Positions 1 through 8,462 of a stretch of DNA of 64,000 nucleotides are shown here, piece by piece (positions within the stretch are counted from its first letter, which is position 1; each line of letters begins with the position of its first letter). The notes beneath the pieces were generated by a model. That model was not told the origin of the DNA. It made no database searches and saw nothing but the letters and a program-made list of their open reading frames with translations. The stretch spans positions 62,001-126,000 of the forward strand of contig NZ_RZHG01000007.1 in the NCBI RefSeq assembly GCF_003989795.1, written 5' to 3'. The DNA is from Vreelandella andesensis. Its GTDB lineage: Bacteria > Pseudomonadota > Gammaproteobacteria > Pseudomonadales > Halomonadaceae. Made by a program: the position numbers and the translations under genes.

Positions 1-1292
1 CGATAGCGGCGGGTAATCAGAAAGCTGAGCAGAAAACGCACCAGACTTTGGGGCAGTTTGAAGATCGTGTAACCACCTCCCACCATGGCAACGATAGCCA
101 CTAGCAGCAGCAGATAGTGGCTATCCACACCGGCTAGGGCGAACAGCGCGGTCAGCGCTAGAAAGCCCAGCATGGAAAGGTTCTGAATCCAGTTGTTAGC
201 AGCTAAAACGGTGCCTAGTTCATGGTCTGAAGCGTGGAATTGAATCAGTGCATTGAGCGGTACAATAAATAGCCCGCCCATCGTGCCAATAAACACAAAG
301 TTTAGCGCTTGGCTGGTAGTTGTGGTGAGCAGTGGCAGGCACCACAGGCCAACGGCAACCCCAACGGCCCCTAATGGAATCAAACCGGTCTCAATGCGGT
401 TACGAGAAAGTTTGCTGGCTAGCAGTGATCCTAGTGCAATCCCAATACCACTAGCGGCAAGAATTCCTTGAAGCACCAAAGTGTTATCAATGTTGAGCGC
501 ATCCTTGGCATAAGCGGGGAACGCGGCGAGCAGCACCTGGCCCACCGACCAGAAGGTCGCAAGGCCGATAATGGACAGCCGCAGTACCGGTTGGCGGCCC
601 AGAATGCTCAGGTTGTCTTTTAGGGCCGTGCCCTTGATGTAGCGCTGCCAAGTGAGCGGGGTCGTAGAGGGCTGCGCGTTATCCAATTTCAGTCGATAAA
701 GCGCTATTACTTGGATGACGCTGTTCAGTACCAGCAGCCAACCCAGCGGCGCGATGTTGCGCAATAACTCGCTGGGCGTTTGAGCGTTAGTTAAAATCCA
801 GCTTTCAAACAAGGCGGTAAAGACCACGGTGCCTGCCAAAATGGCACCAATAGTGACGGCCTGAATAAGCCCATTGGCCTCTGCCAGGCGCGGTTTGCCA
901 AATAGCTTTTTTACCAAGCCGTATTTCGCGGGAGAGTAGAAGGCTGATTGAATTGCCAAGACCAGCGTCATGGCAAACGCCAGCCAAAACCAGCCTTGGT
1001 AGTAAGCGGCAGTGATGCCCAGTGAAACGGCAACAGCGGCCCAGGCGGAAACCCTTAGAATACGCACTTTGGGGTAGCTATCTGCCACGTGGCCTGCCGG
1101 GCTAAACAGTAATATAAACGGCAGAAGAATAAGCCCATTGACCAGTGCAGTGAGCACTACCTGAGTTTCTCCGTTGTAGCTTTTAAAAATCGTGTTTTGA
1201 ATAACGATTTTATGCCCTAAATCTACAAAGGCATTTAAGAAAATGGCAATTAAATAGGGCCAGACACCGACGATGCGAAGTAGAGGTTGCAT
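1..1292 (-). CDS. MFS transporter domain of an Aas/LplT-type lysophospholipid protein (partial, runs off left edge)
   Basis: The reading frame starts at an ATG at 1292 and stays open to the window edge, giving about 430 residues without a stop. It opens MQPLLRIVGVWPYLIAIF and has the motif DLGHKIVIQNTIFKSY followed by a dozen hydrophobic segments, typical of the major facilitator domain of LplT and of fused Aas proteins, which flip lysophospholipids across the inner membrane for re-acylation. The last visible residues (LVRFLLSFLITRRYR) pass beyond a normal MFS C-terminus, which suggests a fusion continuing into acyltransferase and acyl-ACP ligase domains outside the window. The fusion is inference; the MFS assignment is firm. 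It is divergent from the XRE regulator at 1427. Confidence 0.8.
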   Translation of the reverse strand, partial: MQPLLRIVGVWPYLIAIFLNAFVDLGHKIVIQNTIFKSYNGETQVVLTALVNGLILLPFILLFSPAGHVADSYPKVRILRVSAWAAVAVSLGITAAYYQGWFWLAFAMTLVLAIQSAFYSPAKYGLVKKLFGKPRLAEANGLIQAVTIGAILAGTVVFTALFESWILTNAQTPSELLRNIAPLGWLLVLNSVIQVIALYRLKLDNAQPSTTPLTWQRYIKGTALKDNLSILGRQPVLRLSIIGLATFWSVGQVLLAAFPAYAKDALNIDNTLVLQGILAASGIGIALGSLLASKLSRNRIETGLIPLGAVGVAVGLWCLPLLTTTTSQALNFVFIGTMGGLFIVPLNALIQFHASDHELGTVLAANNWIQNLSMLGFLALTALFALAGVDSHYLLLLVAIVAMVGGGYTIFKLPQSLVRFLLSFLITRRY

Positions 1293-1426
1293 GAAATGAC
1301 GCCTTGTAAACCAGAAGTTAGGACACTTTCGGTAACTGGTGATAATGTTGCAACTGTTGCGGTCAAAGTTGTGTTATTTGGGCTTTAAGGTATCGTTATA
1401 CGCTACTTTATCTGTTTGGAGGTGAG

Positions 1427-2185
1427 GTGTCTCAGACAAGCGCACTTATTGATACCTTAAAACGCCAGCTGCGCTCTCAAGGTAAAACTTACGCGGATGT
1501 GGCGAGTTGGCTTGAGTTAAGCGAAGCCTCAGTCAAGCGGCTGTTTGCTGAGCAGCACATCACCCTAGAGCGGCTAGAACGTATTTGCGATCAGCTTAAC
1601 CTGGAATTCTCTGAGCTGGTGCAAGCCATGCAAGAAGAAGAGCACCGCTTGCAGGAGCTTACTCAGGCGCAAGAGCAGAGCATAGTCGATGATCGTGAGC
1701 TTTTTTTGGTCGCGGTGTGTGTCATTAACGGCTATCGCTTTGATGAAATTCATCGTCAGTATCAACTCAGCGAGGCACAGTGTACTCGTCAGCTGCTGGC
1801 GCTAGAACGACTAAAGCTGATTGACCTATTGCCGGGCAATCGAATCCGACGACGAGTGGCCGCTAATTTTCGCTGGCGACCTGGTGGGCCTATTCAGCGG
1901 TTTTTTCAGCAATATATTGCCACGGAATTTTTCCACTCACGTTTTGATGGCGACAACGAAAAGCTTATTGTGCTGAACGGCCTGCTTTCCCATGCGGGTA
2001 ATGTGGAATGGCAGCAAACGATGCAGCGGCTGGCGAACGAGTTTCACGCCTTGTGTGAACGTGAAAGCGGGTTGCCCATTCACCAGCGTTTTGGCACCAC
2101 CTCGGTGTTGGCCGTTCGTCAGTGGCAATCAACGTTGTTTAAAGATGTTGCCCGTGGGTCGTATCAAAAAAGTAACCGTGTATAA
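1427..2185 (+). CDS. XRE-type helix-turn-helix transcriptional regulator
   Basis: This 252-residue protein begins with a Cro/C1-type helix-turn-helix (residues about 8-62, with KTYADVASWLELSEASVKRL as recognition region). The rest is a conserved-looking C-terminal region with no motif I can name. The start is a GTG at 1427 placed just after a strong GGAGGTGAG ribosome site. It sits back to back with the transporter at 1-1292, so regulation of that gene or of itself is possible but not shown. The downstream rlmA gene starts 57 bases later on the same strand and may be cotranscribed. Confidence 0.75.
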   Translation: MSQTSALIDTLKRQLRSQGKTYADVASWLELSEASVKRLFAEQHITLERLERICDQLNLEFSELVQAMQEEEHRLQELTQAQEQSIVDDRELFLVAVCVINGYRFDEIHRQYQLSEAQCTRQLLALERLKLIDLLPGNRIRRRVAANFRWRPGGPIQRFFQQYIATEFFHSRFDGDNEKLIVLNGLLSHAGNVEWQQTMQRLANEFHALCERESGLPIHQRFGTTSVLAVRQWQSTLFKDVARGSYQKSNRV

Positions 2186-2242
2186 AAGCTGTTTTTATTG
2201 CTGAATATGTCGAGCGTACACATTTTATGAGCCTTTATTGTT

Positions 2243-3106
2243 ATGAGTAGCACCCCTTTTCAAGCGCTGGCCTGCCCACTGGATGGCGAACCATTAAACC
2301 GGGTAGGTAACGTATGGCGTTGTTCTGCCGGTCATAGTTTTGATGTTGCTAAACAAGGTTACGTCAACTTGCTTCCAGTACAGCAAAAGCGTTCTAGCGA
2401 CCCTGGCGACAGTAAATTGATGGTGGCGGCGCGGCAGCGTTTTCTTGACGCCGGTTATTATCAGCCCATCGCTCAGACGGTAAGCAAACATCTGTTTAAC
2501 CACGCTGAAGTTCAATCTGACAGTTCGCTATTCGGTTGCCTGGATGCTGGGTGTGGTGAAGGCTATTACTTGCGTGAGCTAGCTCGCGCTTCGCCAAGTG
2601 TCCGGCCACTTTCACTGATAGGGTTAGACATTTCCAAGTGGGCAGTGCTGTCGGGGGCCAAGCAAGATGATAAAACATCGCCGCTGTGCAATTGGGTGGT
2701 CGGCAGCAACGCTCACTTGCCTGTTCAAACGGCAGTACTTAACTGTGTGCTGTGTATGTTTGGCTTTCCAGTACATCACGAGTTTGCGCGTGTGTTAAAG
2801 CCAGGAGGTCTGTTGGTGCAGGTTGAGGCAGGGGCAGGGCACTTGCGTGAGCTACGGGAAGTTATCTATCCCACGCTTAAACCAGAGGTGGCAATAGAGC
2901 GAGTGTTGCCAGAGAGTTTTGCTTATTTGCAAGGCGAATCAATCAGCTATCAAGTGACGCTGGAGGGCCAAGCGATGATTGGTGATTTACTGTCGATGAC
3001 GCCACATCTTTACCGCGCCAGTCAGGAAGGTCGTGCACGTGCAGCTGCTCTTAATGAGCTCATACTGACGGTAGATGCCAAGCTAATGATATACGAACGG
3101 AAATAA
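2243..3106 (+). CDS. rlmA: 23S rRNA (guanine-N1)-methyltransferase RlmA
   Basis: RlmA methylates N1 of G745 in 23S rRNA using S-adenosylmethionine. The N-terminus carries the family's zinc-binding module and the signature FDVAKQGYVNLLPVQ-KRS-DPGDS, followed by a Rossmann methyltransferase domain with the SAM loop LDAGCGEGYYL (about residue 100). Length (287 aa) is usual. The zinc site is altered: Cys11, Cys27 and His31 are present, but the position of the second Cys in the E. coli CPLC motif is Asp (CPLD). Substrate identity is inferred from family membership. Confidence 0.88.
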   Translation: MSSTPFQALACPLDGEPLNRVGNVWRCSAGHSFDVAKQGYVNLLPVQQKRSSDPGDSKLMVAARQRFLDAGYYQPIAQTVSKHLFNHAEVQSDSSLFGCLDAGCGEGYYLRELARASPSVRPLSLIGLDISKWAVLSGAKQDDKTSPLCNWVVGSNAHLPVQTAVLNCVLCMFGFPVHHEFARVLKPGGLLVQVEAGAGHLRELREVIYPTLKPEVAIERVLPESFAYLQGESISYQVTLEGQAMIGDLLSMTPHLYRASQEGRARAAALNELILTVDAKLMIYERK

Positions 3107-3183
3107 AGCGTAAGTATAAGGACGTGAGTACAAAAGAGGGGGGCAATCACCTAATCACTCTCTTATTATTAAACTCCAAACGC

Positions 3184-3211
3184 AACAAGGCCCGCGTAGG
3201 CGGGCCTTGTT
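3184..3211 (-). terminator. Hairpin terminator downstream of the cold-shock gene
   Basis: A perfect 12-base-pair stem (AACAAGGCCCGC paired with its complement) closes a four-base loop, 45 bases past the stop of the minus-strand cold-shock gene. On that strand it is followed by a moderately T-rich run. It also lies downstream of rlmA on the plus strand and may serve both. Confidence 0.7.
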
Positions 3212-3256
3212 ATCCGAACCGGTTAGGGTTCGAGCAAATTCTTAAGCCGTTAGGAC

Positions 3257-3463
3257 TTAGGACATTTGCTTGATGTTAGAAGCCTGAAGGCCTTTCTTAC
3301 CCTGGGTAACGTCAAAGGAAACGTTAGCACCTTCTTGAAGGGTTTTGAAACCGTCAGACTGAATTTCAGAGAAATGAGCAAAAAGGTCGTCGCCACCGTC
3401 AGAAGGAGCGATAAAACCAAAACCTTTAGTGTCGTTAAACCATTTAACTGTGCCAGTTGCCAT
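3257..3463 (-). CDS. Cold-shock domain protein (CspA family)
   Basis: A 68-residue single-domain nucleic-acid chaperone. It has the RNP1 motif KGFGFI and an RNP2-like DLFAHF, and starts [14 protein letters not shown] as in CspA-family members. The protein would bind single-stranded RNA and DNA and melt secondary structure. The ATG at 3463 is preceded by AAGGA at suitable spacing. Upstream on the same strand is a gene-free stretch of more than 200 bases that can act as the long leader typical of cold-inducible csp genes. Whether this copy is cold-induced or constitutive cannot be told from the sequence. Confidence 0.93.
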   Translation of the reverse strand: MATGTVKWFNDTKGFGFIAPSDGGDDLFAHFSEIQSDGFKTLQEGANVSFDVTQGKKGLQASNIKQMS

Positions 3464-3687
3464 GATGTAGATCCTTTCGCGCTAATGCGCCGTAATAAAG
3501 TTCCTGGTATTACCCAGATGATTAAGTAGCGGGTGAAACAAGGAATACAATGTCAGGCTGCCGAAATAGATCGTACACTTCTGAAACCATGCTGCTTGCT
3601 AACCAACTGCAGTTACTCTGACATGATTTTTCCTTTCCGTCAAAGCCTTTTGTGAATATTTTCTGAGGGCGGTGTCCCAGGGCACGG
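3464..3687 (-). promoter_or_regulatory. Probable long 5' leader and promoter region of the cold-shock gene
   Basis: No gene is visible in these 224 bases. Read on the minus strand they contain complementary arms TGTCAG and CTGACA about 60 bases apart and end with AAGGA before the csp start codon. Long folded leaders that mask or stabilise the message are well known for cspA-family genes. Here the leader is inferred from position and the one pair of arms only. Confidence 0.35.
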
Positions 3688-3903
3688 TTATTTCCAACCC
3701 ATTTTCCAAGCGCTCGTGTCTTTTAAGTCTTGCCAAGCAAGGATGGCTTCGCGGTTTGAGTGAATAGCTTCAATCACCACCTCCACAACCTGCTCTTCTT
3801 CATTGCGTAGGAGTTGGGTGACGATGAAATGCTTTTCTTTATTGCGAGGCTGCACGGCAGTCCACTTGCTGTTGTGGAGTTTATCTGGGTTGATGGTGTT
3901 CAC
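3688..3903 (-). CDS. TIGR02450 family small Trp-containing protein
   Basis: A 71-residue conserved protein of unknown function with the family signature LHNSKWTAVQPRNKEKHFIV near its N-terminus and a short Trp-containing tail (AWKMGWK). The start is a GTG at 3903 with a GGAG element seven to eight bases upstream (read on the minus strand). It lies upstream of the cold-shock gene but is separated from it by over 200 bases, so it is probably its own unit. No function should be assigned. Confidence 0.75.
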   Translation of the reverse strand: MNTINPDKLHNSKWTAVQPRNKEKHFIVTQLLRNEEEQVVEVVIEAIHSNREAILAWQDLKDTSAWKMGWK

Positions 3904-4044
3904 AATGATACTCCTTTGAGTGAGTTAGTGAATGAGTGCGCTACGGTGAAGTAGATCGCTATGATTAAAATGATATCGTTAGCAGGGTATCTTTGAAACG
4001 CCAACCCTATCGGTAAGGCACGTTTTCAACACAAGGAGCATCTT

Positions 4045-4518
4045 ATGATTGCCGAATACGAATTGACCTACTTGAAGCGCGCTGTGGCCTTGGCAGAAAA
4101 GGCTTTAAATGCGGGAGATGAGCCATTCGGTAGCCTGTTGGTAAATGCCGATGGCGAGGTGTTAGCCGAAGACCGCAATCGTATTGCTGGCGGAGATTCT
4201 ACTCAGCACCCGGAATTTTCGCTGGCCCGCTGGGCAGCGAATCATATGACGCCTGCAGAGCGTGCGAAAGCGACCGTATATACGTCTGGGGAGCACTGCC
4301 CTATGTGTGCGGCGGCCCATGGGTGGGTGGGCCTAGGGCGTATCGTTTACGTAAGTTCTTCTGAGCAGCTGAGTGCTTGGTTGGCTGAGCTGGGCGTAGC
4401 ACCACCGCCTGTCGCTACCTTGTCGATTAATGAAGTAGTGCCTGGTTTGGCTGTGGATGGCCCGGTGCCTGGGCTGGATGAGCACGTACATGCTTTGCAT
4501 CGTCGCTTACATGCATGA
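4045..4518 (+). CDS. Nucleoside/base deaminase (cytidine/deoxycytidylate deaminase superfamily)
   Basis: This 157-residue protein has the zinc site of the CDA superfamily: HPEF (His ligand and catalytic Glu) at about residues 51-54 and the second motif EHCPMCAAAH at about 82-91 giving two Cys ligands. The N-terminus (EPFGSLLVNADGEVL) fits the guanine deaminase/TadA-like branch. It hydrolytically removes an amino group from a purine or pyrimidine base or nucleoside. The substrate cannot be fixed from sequence. It is a single gene between convergent and unrelated neighbours, with AAGGAG just before the ATG. Confidence 0.82.
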   Translation: MIAEYELTYLKRAVALAEKALNAGDEPFGSLLVNADGEVLAEDRNRIAGGDSTQHPEFSLARWAANHMTPAERAKATVYTSGEHCPMCAAAHGWVGLGRIVYVSSSEQLSAWLAELGVAPPPVATLSINEVVPGLAVDGPVPGLDEHVHALHRRLHA

Positions 4519-4572
4519 TCGGTTTAAGCGACTGGAAAGAAGTAGTGGGCAGTTTGCGGCCAACCAAGTCAA

Positions 4573-4602
4573 AACATCGCCTTGTTTCAACAAGGCGATG
4601 TT
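4573..4602 (+). terminator. Hairpin terminator after the deaminase gene
   Basis: The arms AACATCGCCTTG and CAAGGCGATGTT form a perfect 12-base-pair stem around a six-base loop. The flanking bases are A-rich on one side and T-containing on the other without a long T run. It lies between the deaminase and the oppositely oriented proteolipid gene and probably ends both transcripts. Confidence 0.6.
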
Positions 4603-4641
4603 GGTTAACTCGGTATGAAGTATATCAGTACCTATCTACGC

Positions 4642-4815
4642 CTAATGCTTCAAGATGACATAAAACGCGTGAATGATGCCCGGCACAAAGCCAAACAACG
4701 TCAGAATGATATTCAGCCAGAAATGCCCTTTGAAACCAACCTCAAAAAACACCCCTAACGGGGGCAGAATAACGGCAAAGATCATCTTGATCGGGTCCGT
4801 CGCGGTAAATGCCAT
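4642..4815 (-). CDS. Pmp3/YqaE family membrane proteolipid
   Basis: A 57-residue protein on the minus strand. It reads MAFTATDPIKMIFAVILPPL then GVFFEVGFKGHFWLN, IILTLFGFVPGIIHAFYVI and LKH before a TAG stop. This is the standard pattern of the Pmp3 (UPF0057) family: two transmembrane helices, PPLGV, an acidic/glycine turn, and FGFVPGIIHA. Members are small inner-membrane proteins linked to salt and membrane stress. An AGGAGG-like site precedes the ATG at 4815. A salt-stress role fits a halophile but is inference. Confidence 0.88.
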   Translation of the reverse strand: MAFTATDPIKMIFAVILPPLGVFFEVGFKGHFWLNIILTLFGFVPGIIHAFYVILKH

Positions 4816-5036
4816 GAAGCCTCCTTTGCGTACAAATATAGTAATGTTTGGTGGTAGTAGTGTTTGATAGCGGCTTTGATAACAGTAGGTTGTCGTTACG
4901 ACCGTGAGTGTAACGGCAACGATTACGCTTAGTGAATTAATAAGTCATAGTTATGATGCTTTTTATTCTTCTTCGTTCACATGCCTGAGCAAGTATGTCT
5001 ACCAACCCTGCTGACGACTGATTAAGAAGGGACGCC

Positions 5037-7085
5037 ATGAGACATCATTTACCATCGCCACTGTTACTTGCTTGCACTGTTCTAGTCAGCCCGGTGTGGG
5101 CGCAGGCAACCAGCAGCGAGAAAGCAGTGCTGCCTACGGTAGAGGTAAGTGCTCCACGATTAGCCCGCGAGCTATATGCAACGCCAGCGGCAGTCTCTAC
5201 TTTGGAGGGTGGGGAGATTGCCCAAGGTCAGCAGCGCGTTAGGTTGGATGAGTCGCTTAACCGGGTGCCTGGGGTATTTTTACAAAACCGTGATAACTTC
5301 GCCCAAGGGCAGCGAATTGCTATTCGCGGCTTCGGTGCGCGTGCTCCCTTTGGGGTGCGTGGGATTACCGTCATGGTGGATGGCATTCCTTACACGCTTC
5401 CGGATGGCCAGGCGCAGTTGGATGCCATTGATTTAGACAGTGCCAAGCGTATTGAAGTGATCCGCGGGCCGTCTTCAGTGCTTTATGGCAATGCAGCTGG
5501 CGGAGTGATTGCCGTTACTACCGCCGATGGGCGTGATAACCCTGGTTCGCGGCTGCGAATGGGCGCGGGTAGTGATGGCTACCAGAAAGTTGCGCTGCAA
5601 AATGGGGGTGTTCAGGGGGATTGGTCGCACCACATTAGCCTGACAGCCCTTAATGTTGATGGCTATCGTGACCAAGGCTCAACCGAAAAATATTTACTGA
5701 ATGCGAAACTACGTCGAGAGCTAAGCAGTGAGCGGGCAGTTACCGCGATTATTAACTTGCTGGATAATCCCCGATCTGAAGACCCTGGCGCGCTTAATGC
5801 CCGCGAAGTTGCCGCTGGACGACATCAGGCAGCGCCCAACTCGATTGCATTGGATGCCGGGCAAACTGTCGATCAACAGCTGTTCGGCCTACAGTATGAA
5901 GACTTAGCGGTAGGAGATGGCGAGCTGTATCTCAACGGTTTTATTGCTCAGCGCCGTTTTGAACAGCAGCTTCCCTTTGTGGGCAGTAGCCGCTTGGGCT
6001 ATCAACGCGACTATATGGGTGCAAGCGCTGAATACCATCACGAGATAACGATAGGGAGCCTGCCGCTTAGCTATATTGTGGGCATGGATGTGGCACGTCA
6101 GGAGGATGATCGGTTTCGCAATGATGTTGGTGCCCAAGGAGCAGTTGGCGAGCCGCTAGCGGATGAAACCCAAACAGCGACTTCCGCGGGCGTGTTTGCT
6201 CAGGGAGATTTAGCGCTCTCGGAACAGTTTACGTTATCGCTGGGCACGCGGTTTGACCGGGTGGCGCTCAATGTCGACGACACGTTTCTTGCCGACGAAG
6301 ATCAAAGCGGGGAGCGTACTTTTAATGAGTGGAGTGGTTCGGCGGGGCTTAGCTACCGTTATCGTCCGCAGCATCAAGCGTACATTAACACCGGGACGGC
6401 CTTTGAAACGCCAACATTTTCTGAGTTTTCCAACCCTTTAGGCGGCGGCTTTAATCCTACTGTTAAGCCTCAAAAGGCATGGAACCGCGAAATAGGGCTG
6501 CGTGGTTACATTGGGCCGTTGGCAATGGATTATGATCTCGCGCTATTTTCGGTACGCGTGCGTGATGAGCTGGTGCCCTATGATGAAGGTGGCCGTACCT
6601 TCTATCAGAATGCAGGCGACACACATCGCGATGGTATTGAGCTGGCGCTGGGCTGGCAGCTTGCCGACCAGTGGCGTGTTAACAGCGCGTTGACCCTCGC
6701 GCGCTATGAGTTCGACAAGTTTGCAACACCTAGTGAGCGCTTTGATGGCAACCGGATTCCTGGGTTGCCAGAGCAAACGTGGGTGAATCAGTTGACCTGG
6801 GGAAACCTCGATCAGCGTTTCGCAACGTTAGAAACCGAATACATTGGCGATTTAGTAGCGGATAACGTTAATGAGACAGCGGTAGATAGTTACTGGCTTC
6901 TCAATCTACGGGTAGGCGATGGCTGGCAGTTGACCGAAGATACGCGGCTAAGCGCTTATCTTGGTCTGCGCAATCTGCTTGATGAAGAGCACTACGCTAA
7001 TGTGCGCTTAAACGGTACGTTTGGCCGCTTTTACGAGCCAGCTCCTGGCCGTAGCGTATATGGCGGCGTAGAGCTAAGTTTTTAA
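5037..7085 (+). CDS. TonB-dependent outer-membrane receptor, YncD/PqqU type
   Basis: This 682-residue protein has a signal peptide (about residues 1-22), a TonB-box-like segment (TVEVSA), a plug domain with IRGFGARAPFGVRG and GIPYTLPDGQ, and a 22-strand-type barrel ending in VYGGVELSF with a terminal Phe. Many blocks match my recollection of E. coli YncD, now called PqqU, which imports pyrroloquinoline quinone: GYRDQGS, DPGALNAREV, NAGDTHRDGIEL, GNRIPGLPEQ, GRFYEPAPGRS. Substrate identity here is inference. The facing neighbour is curA, as in the E. coli yncB-yncC-yncD region. No PQQ-dependent dehydrogenase lies in the window. Confidence 0.85.
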   Translation: MRHHLPSPLLLACTVLVSPVWAQATSSEKAVLPTVEVSAPRLARELYATPAAVSTLEGGEIAQGQQRVRLDESLNRVPGVFLQNRDNFAQGQRIAIRGFGARAPFGVRGITVMVDGIPYTLPDGQAQLDAIDLDSAKRIEVIRGPSSVLYGNAAGGVIAVTTADGRDNPGSRLRMGAGSDGYQKVALQNGGVQGDWSHHISLTALNVDGYRDQGSTEKYLLNAKLRRELSSERAVTAIINLLDNPRSEDPGALNAREVAAGRHQAAPNSIALDAGQTVDQQLFGLQYEDLAVGDGELYLNGFIAQRRFEQQLPFVGSSRLGYQRDYMGASAEYHHEITIGSLPLSYIVGMDVARQEDDRFRNDVGAQGAVGEPLADETQTATSAGVFAQGDLALSEQFTLSLGTRFDRVALNVDDTFLADEDQSGERTFNEWSGSAGLSYRYRPQHQAYINTGTAFETPTFSEFSNPLGGGFNPTVKPQKAWNREIGLRGYIGPLAMDYDLALFSVRVRDELVPYDEGGRTFYQNAGDTHRDGIELALGWQLADQWRVNSALTLARYEFDKFATPSERFDGNRIPGLPEQTWVNQLTWGNLDQRFATLETEYIGDLVADNVNETAVDSYWLLNLRVGDGWQLTEDTRLSAYLGLRNLLDEEHYANVRLNGTFGRFYEPAPGRSVYGGVELSF

Positions 7086-7118
7086 GCCAAGTTCTTAAGC
7101 TGAGTTTTTAATAAGCGA

Positions 7119-7143
7119 AAAATCGGGCGGCCAAGTGCCGCCC
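7119..7143 (-). terminator. Rho-independent terminator downstream of curA
   Basis: A seven-base-pair GC stem (GGGCGGC with GCCGCCC, five-base loop, 7125-7143) is followed on the minus strand by a run of five T. It lies about 120 bases beyond the curA stop and 40 bases beyond the receptor stop, so it may end both convergent transcripts. Confidence 0.65.
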
Positions 7144-7264
7144 TGGGATGCTGATCAGTGGTGGGTGCCTGCAAATATGCGTTTCACCGGCTCTTTTCGA
7201 CGCTGATACAGCTTTATCATTGGGAATCAGAAGCTGGGTTGTTTTAACTCAACGTAAGCATGGT

Positions 7265-8269
7265 TTAGTCAGTTAGCTTCACCAGCATTTTGCCAGTATT
7301 GCCGCCTTCAAAAAGCGCTAAAAAAGCATTAGGAGTGCTTTCGAGACCTTCTTTGACGGTTTCTTTATAGACAATTTTGCCTTTTGCTACCTGGGGAGCG
7401 ACTTCGTTGAGAAAATAGCGATAGCTAGCCCAGTGATCGGCAACAATAAAACCCTGCATTTTAGCCTTACGTATTACCAACTGGGAAAGATTGCTCGGCC
7501 CTGGCGTCGGTGCTTCGGCGTTATAGCTGTCAATCATGCCGCATACGGCAATACGAGCACCGTCGTTGAGCTGGTTTAGTGCCGCCTCTAGGCAAATGCC
7601 GCCAACGTTCTCAAAATACACGTCAATCCCATCGGGGCTAGCTAGCTTAATAGCATCGCTTAGTTCCTGTGAACTACGGTCTTGGTAACTGACCGGTTCT
7701 ACGCCCAATGACTCAAGCCACGCAAGTTTATGGGCAGCCCCAGCAATACCGACTACATGGCAACCTTTTGCTTTCGCCAGCTGTACAACCAGCGAGCCAA
7801 CGGCACCACTGGCAGCGCTTACCAGTACATTGTCGCTAGGCTTACATTCGGCTATATGGTTCAGGCCTGTCCACGCAGTCATGCCTGGCATGCCCAGTAC
7901 ACCTAGGTAAGCTTGTTCGGGCACGTCACTGTCTGGTAGGGCGGTGACACTGTCGCCTGGCACCTGAGCGATATCACGCCAACCGCCCATGTGGCTTACC
8001 TTGTCGCCTTCCTTAATCGTTGGGTGGTTAGATGCAATAACGACGCCAATGGCGCCACCTTCCATCGGCTTGCCCAGTTCGAAAGGAGCAATGTAAGTAC
8101 GCGTTCCCGTCATGCGTCCACGCATGTAAGGATCAACAGATAGCCAACGATTGCGAATTCTCACTTCACCTTCGCCAAGGTCGGGAAGTTCCTGGCTTTG
8201 CAGCGCAAATAATTCGCGCTCAGGTAAGCCGATAGGGTAATGGGTTAATGTAAAAAAGCGAGATTGCAT
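7265..8269 (-). CDS. curA: NADPH-dependent curcumin/alkenal reductase-type oxidoreductase (CurA)
   Basis: A 334-residue zinc-less medium-chain reductase. Family marks are WLSVDPYMRGRM near residue 45, the nucleotide-binding stretch SAASGAVGSLVVQLAKAKG around residue 150, and YFENVGG near residue 220. CurA and its relatives (leukotriene B4 12-hydroxydehydrogenase group) reduce the C=C bond of alpha,beta-unsaturated ketones and aldehydes with NADPH. Length is normal. A GGAGGCGCCC stretch precedes the ATG. It is convergent with the TonB receptor gene. Confidence 0.9.
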   Translation of the reverse strand: MQSRFFTLTHYPIGLPERELFALQSQELPDLGEGEVRIRNRWLSVDPYMRGRMTGTRTYIAPFELGKPMEGGAIGVVIASNHPTIKEGDKVSHMGGWRDIAQVPGDSVTALPDSDVPEQAYLGVLGMPGMTAWTGLNHIAECKPSDNVLVSAASGAVGSLVVQLAKAKGCHVVGIAGAAHKLAWLESLGVEPVSYQDRSSQELSDAIKLASPDGIDVYFENVGGICLEAALNQLNDGARIAVCGMIDSYNAEAPTPGPSNLSQLVIRKAKMQGFIVADHWASYRYFLNEVAPQVAKGKIVYKETVKEGLESTPNAFLALFEGGNTGKMLVKLTD

Positions 8270-8366
8270 GGGCGCCTCCTGCTTATGTGATTAAAAACGA
8301 ATCTCATCGTCGCCTAAAGACAGTTAGCGCGCTTTCAAGTTCGTCAAAAAATAATGGGTAACGCAA

Positions 8367-8393
8367 TAAAAAAGCGGCTTGTAGAAGCCGCTT
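8367..8393 (-). terminator. Rho-independent terminator after the RlpA-like gene
   Basis: Nine-base arms AAGCGGCTT and AAGCCGCTT flank the loop GTAG (8372-8393). On the minus strand the stem is followed by a run of T residues. It separates the RlpA-like gene from curA, which is therefore transcribed from its own promoter. Confidence 0.85.
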
Positions 8394-8462
8394 CCAGTCA
8401 AACTGATTTTTATTCAATGCTGTTGCTTAAGGGGTATCACACGCTTGCGGGTGTGTTATCCG

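Noticed and set aside
253..987. Open frames on both strands at 253-471 (+) and 805-987 (-)
   Set aside because: Both lie inside the MFS transporter gene, whose frame is continuous from 1292 to the left edge and clearly protein-like.
4673..4867. 64-codon plus-strand frame
   Set aside because: It is the antisense of the Pmp3/YqaE gene, which has family motifs and a ribosome site.
3184..8393. Several GC-rich hairpins considered as a dispersed REP-like repeat family
   Set aside because: Their sequences differ from one another, and each sits at a gene end as expected for a terminator.
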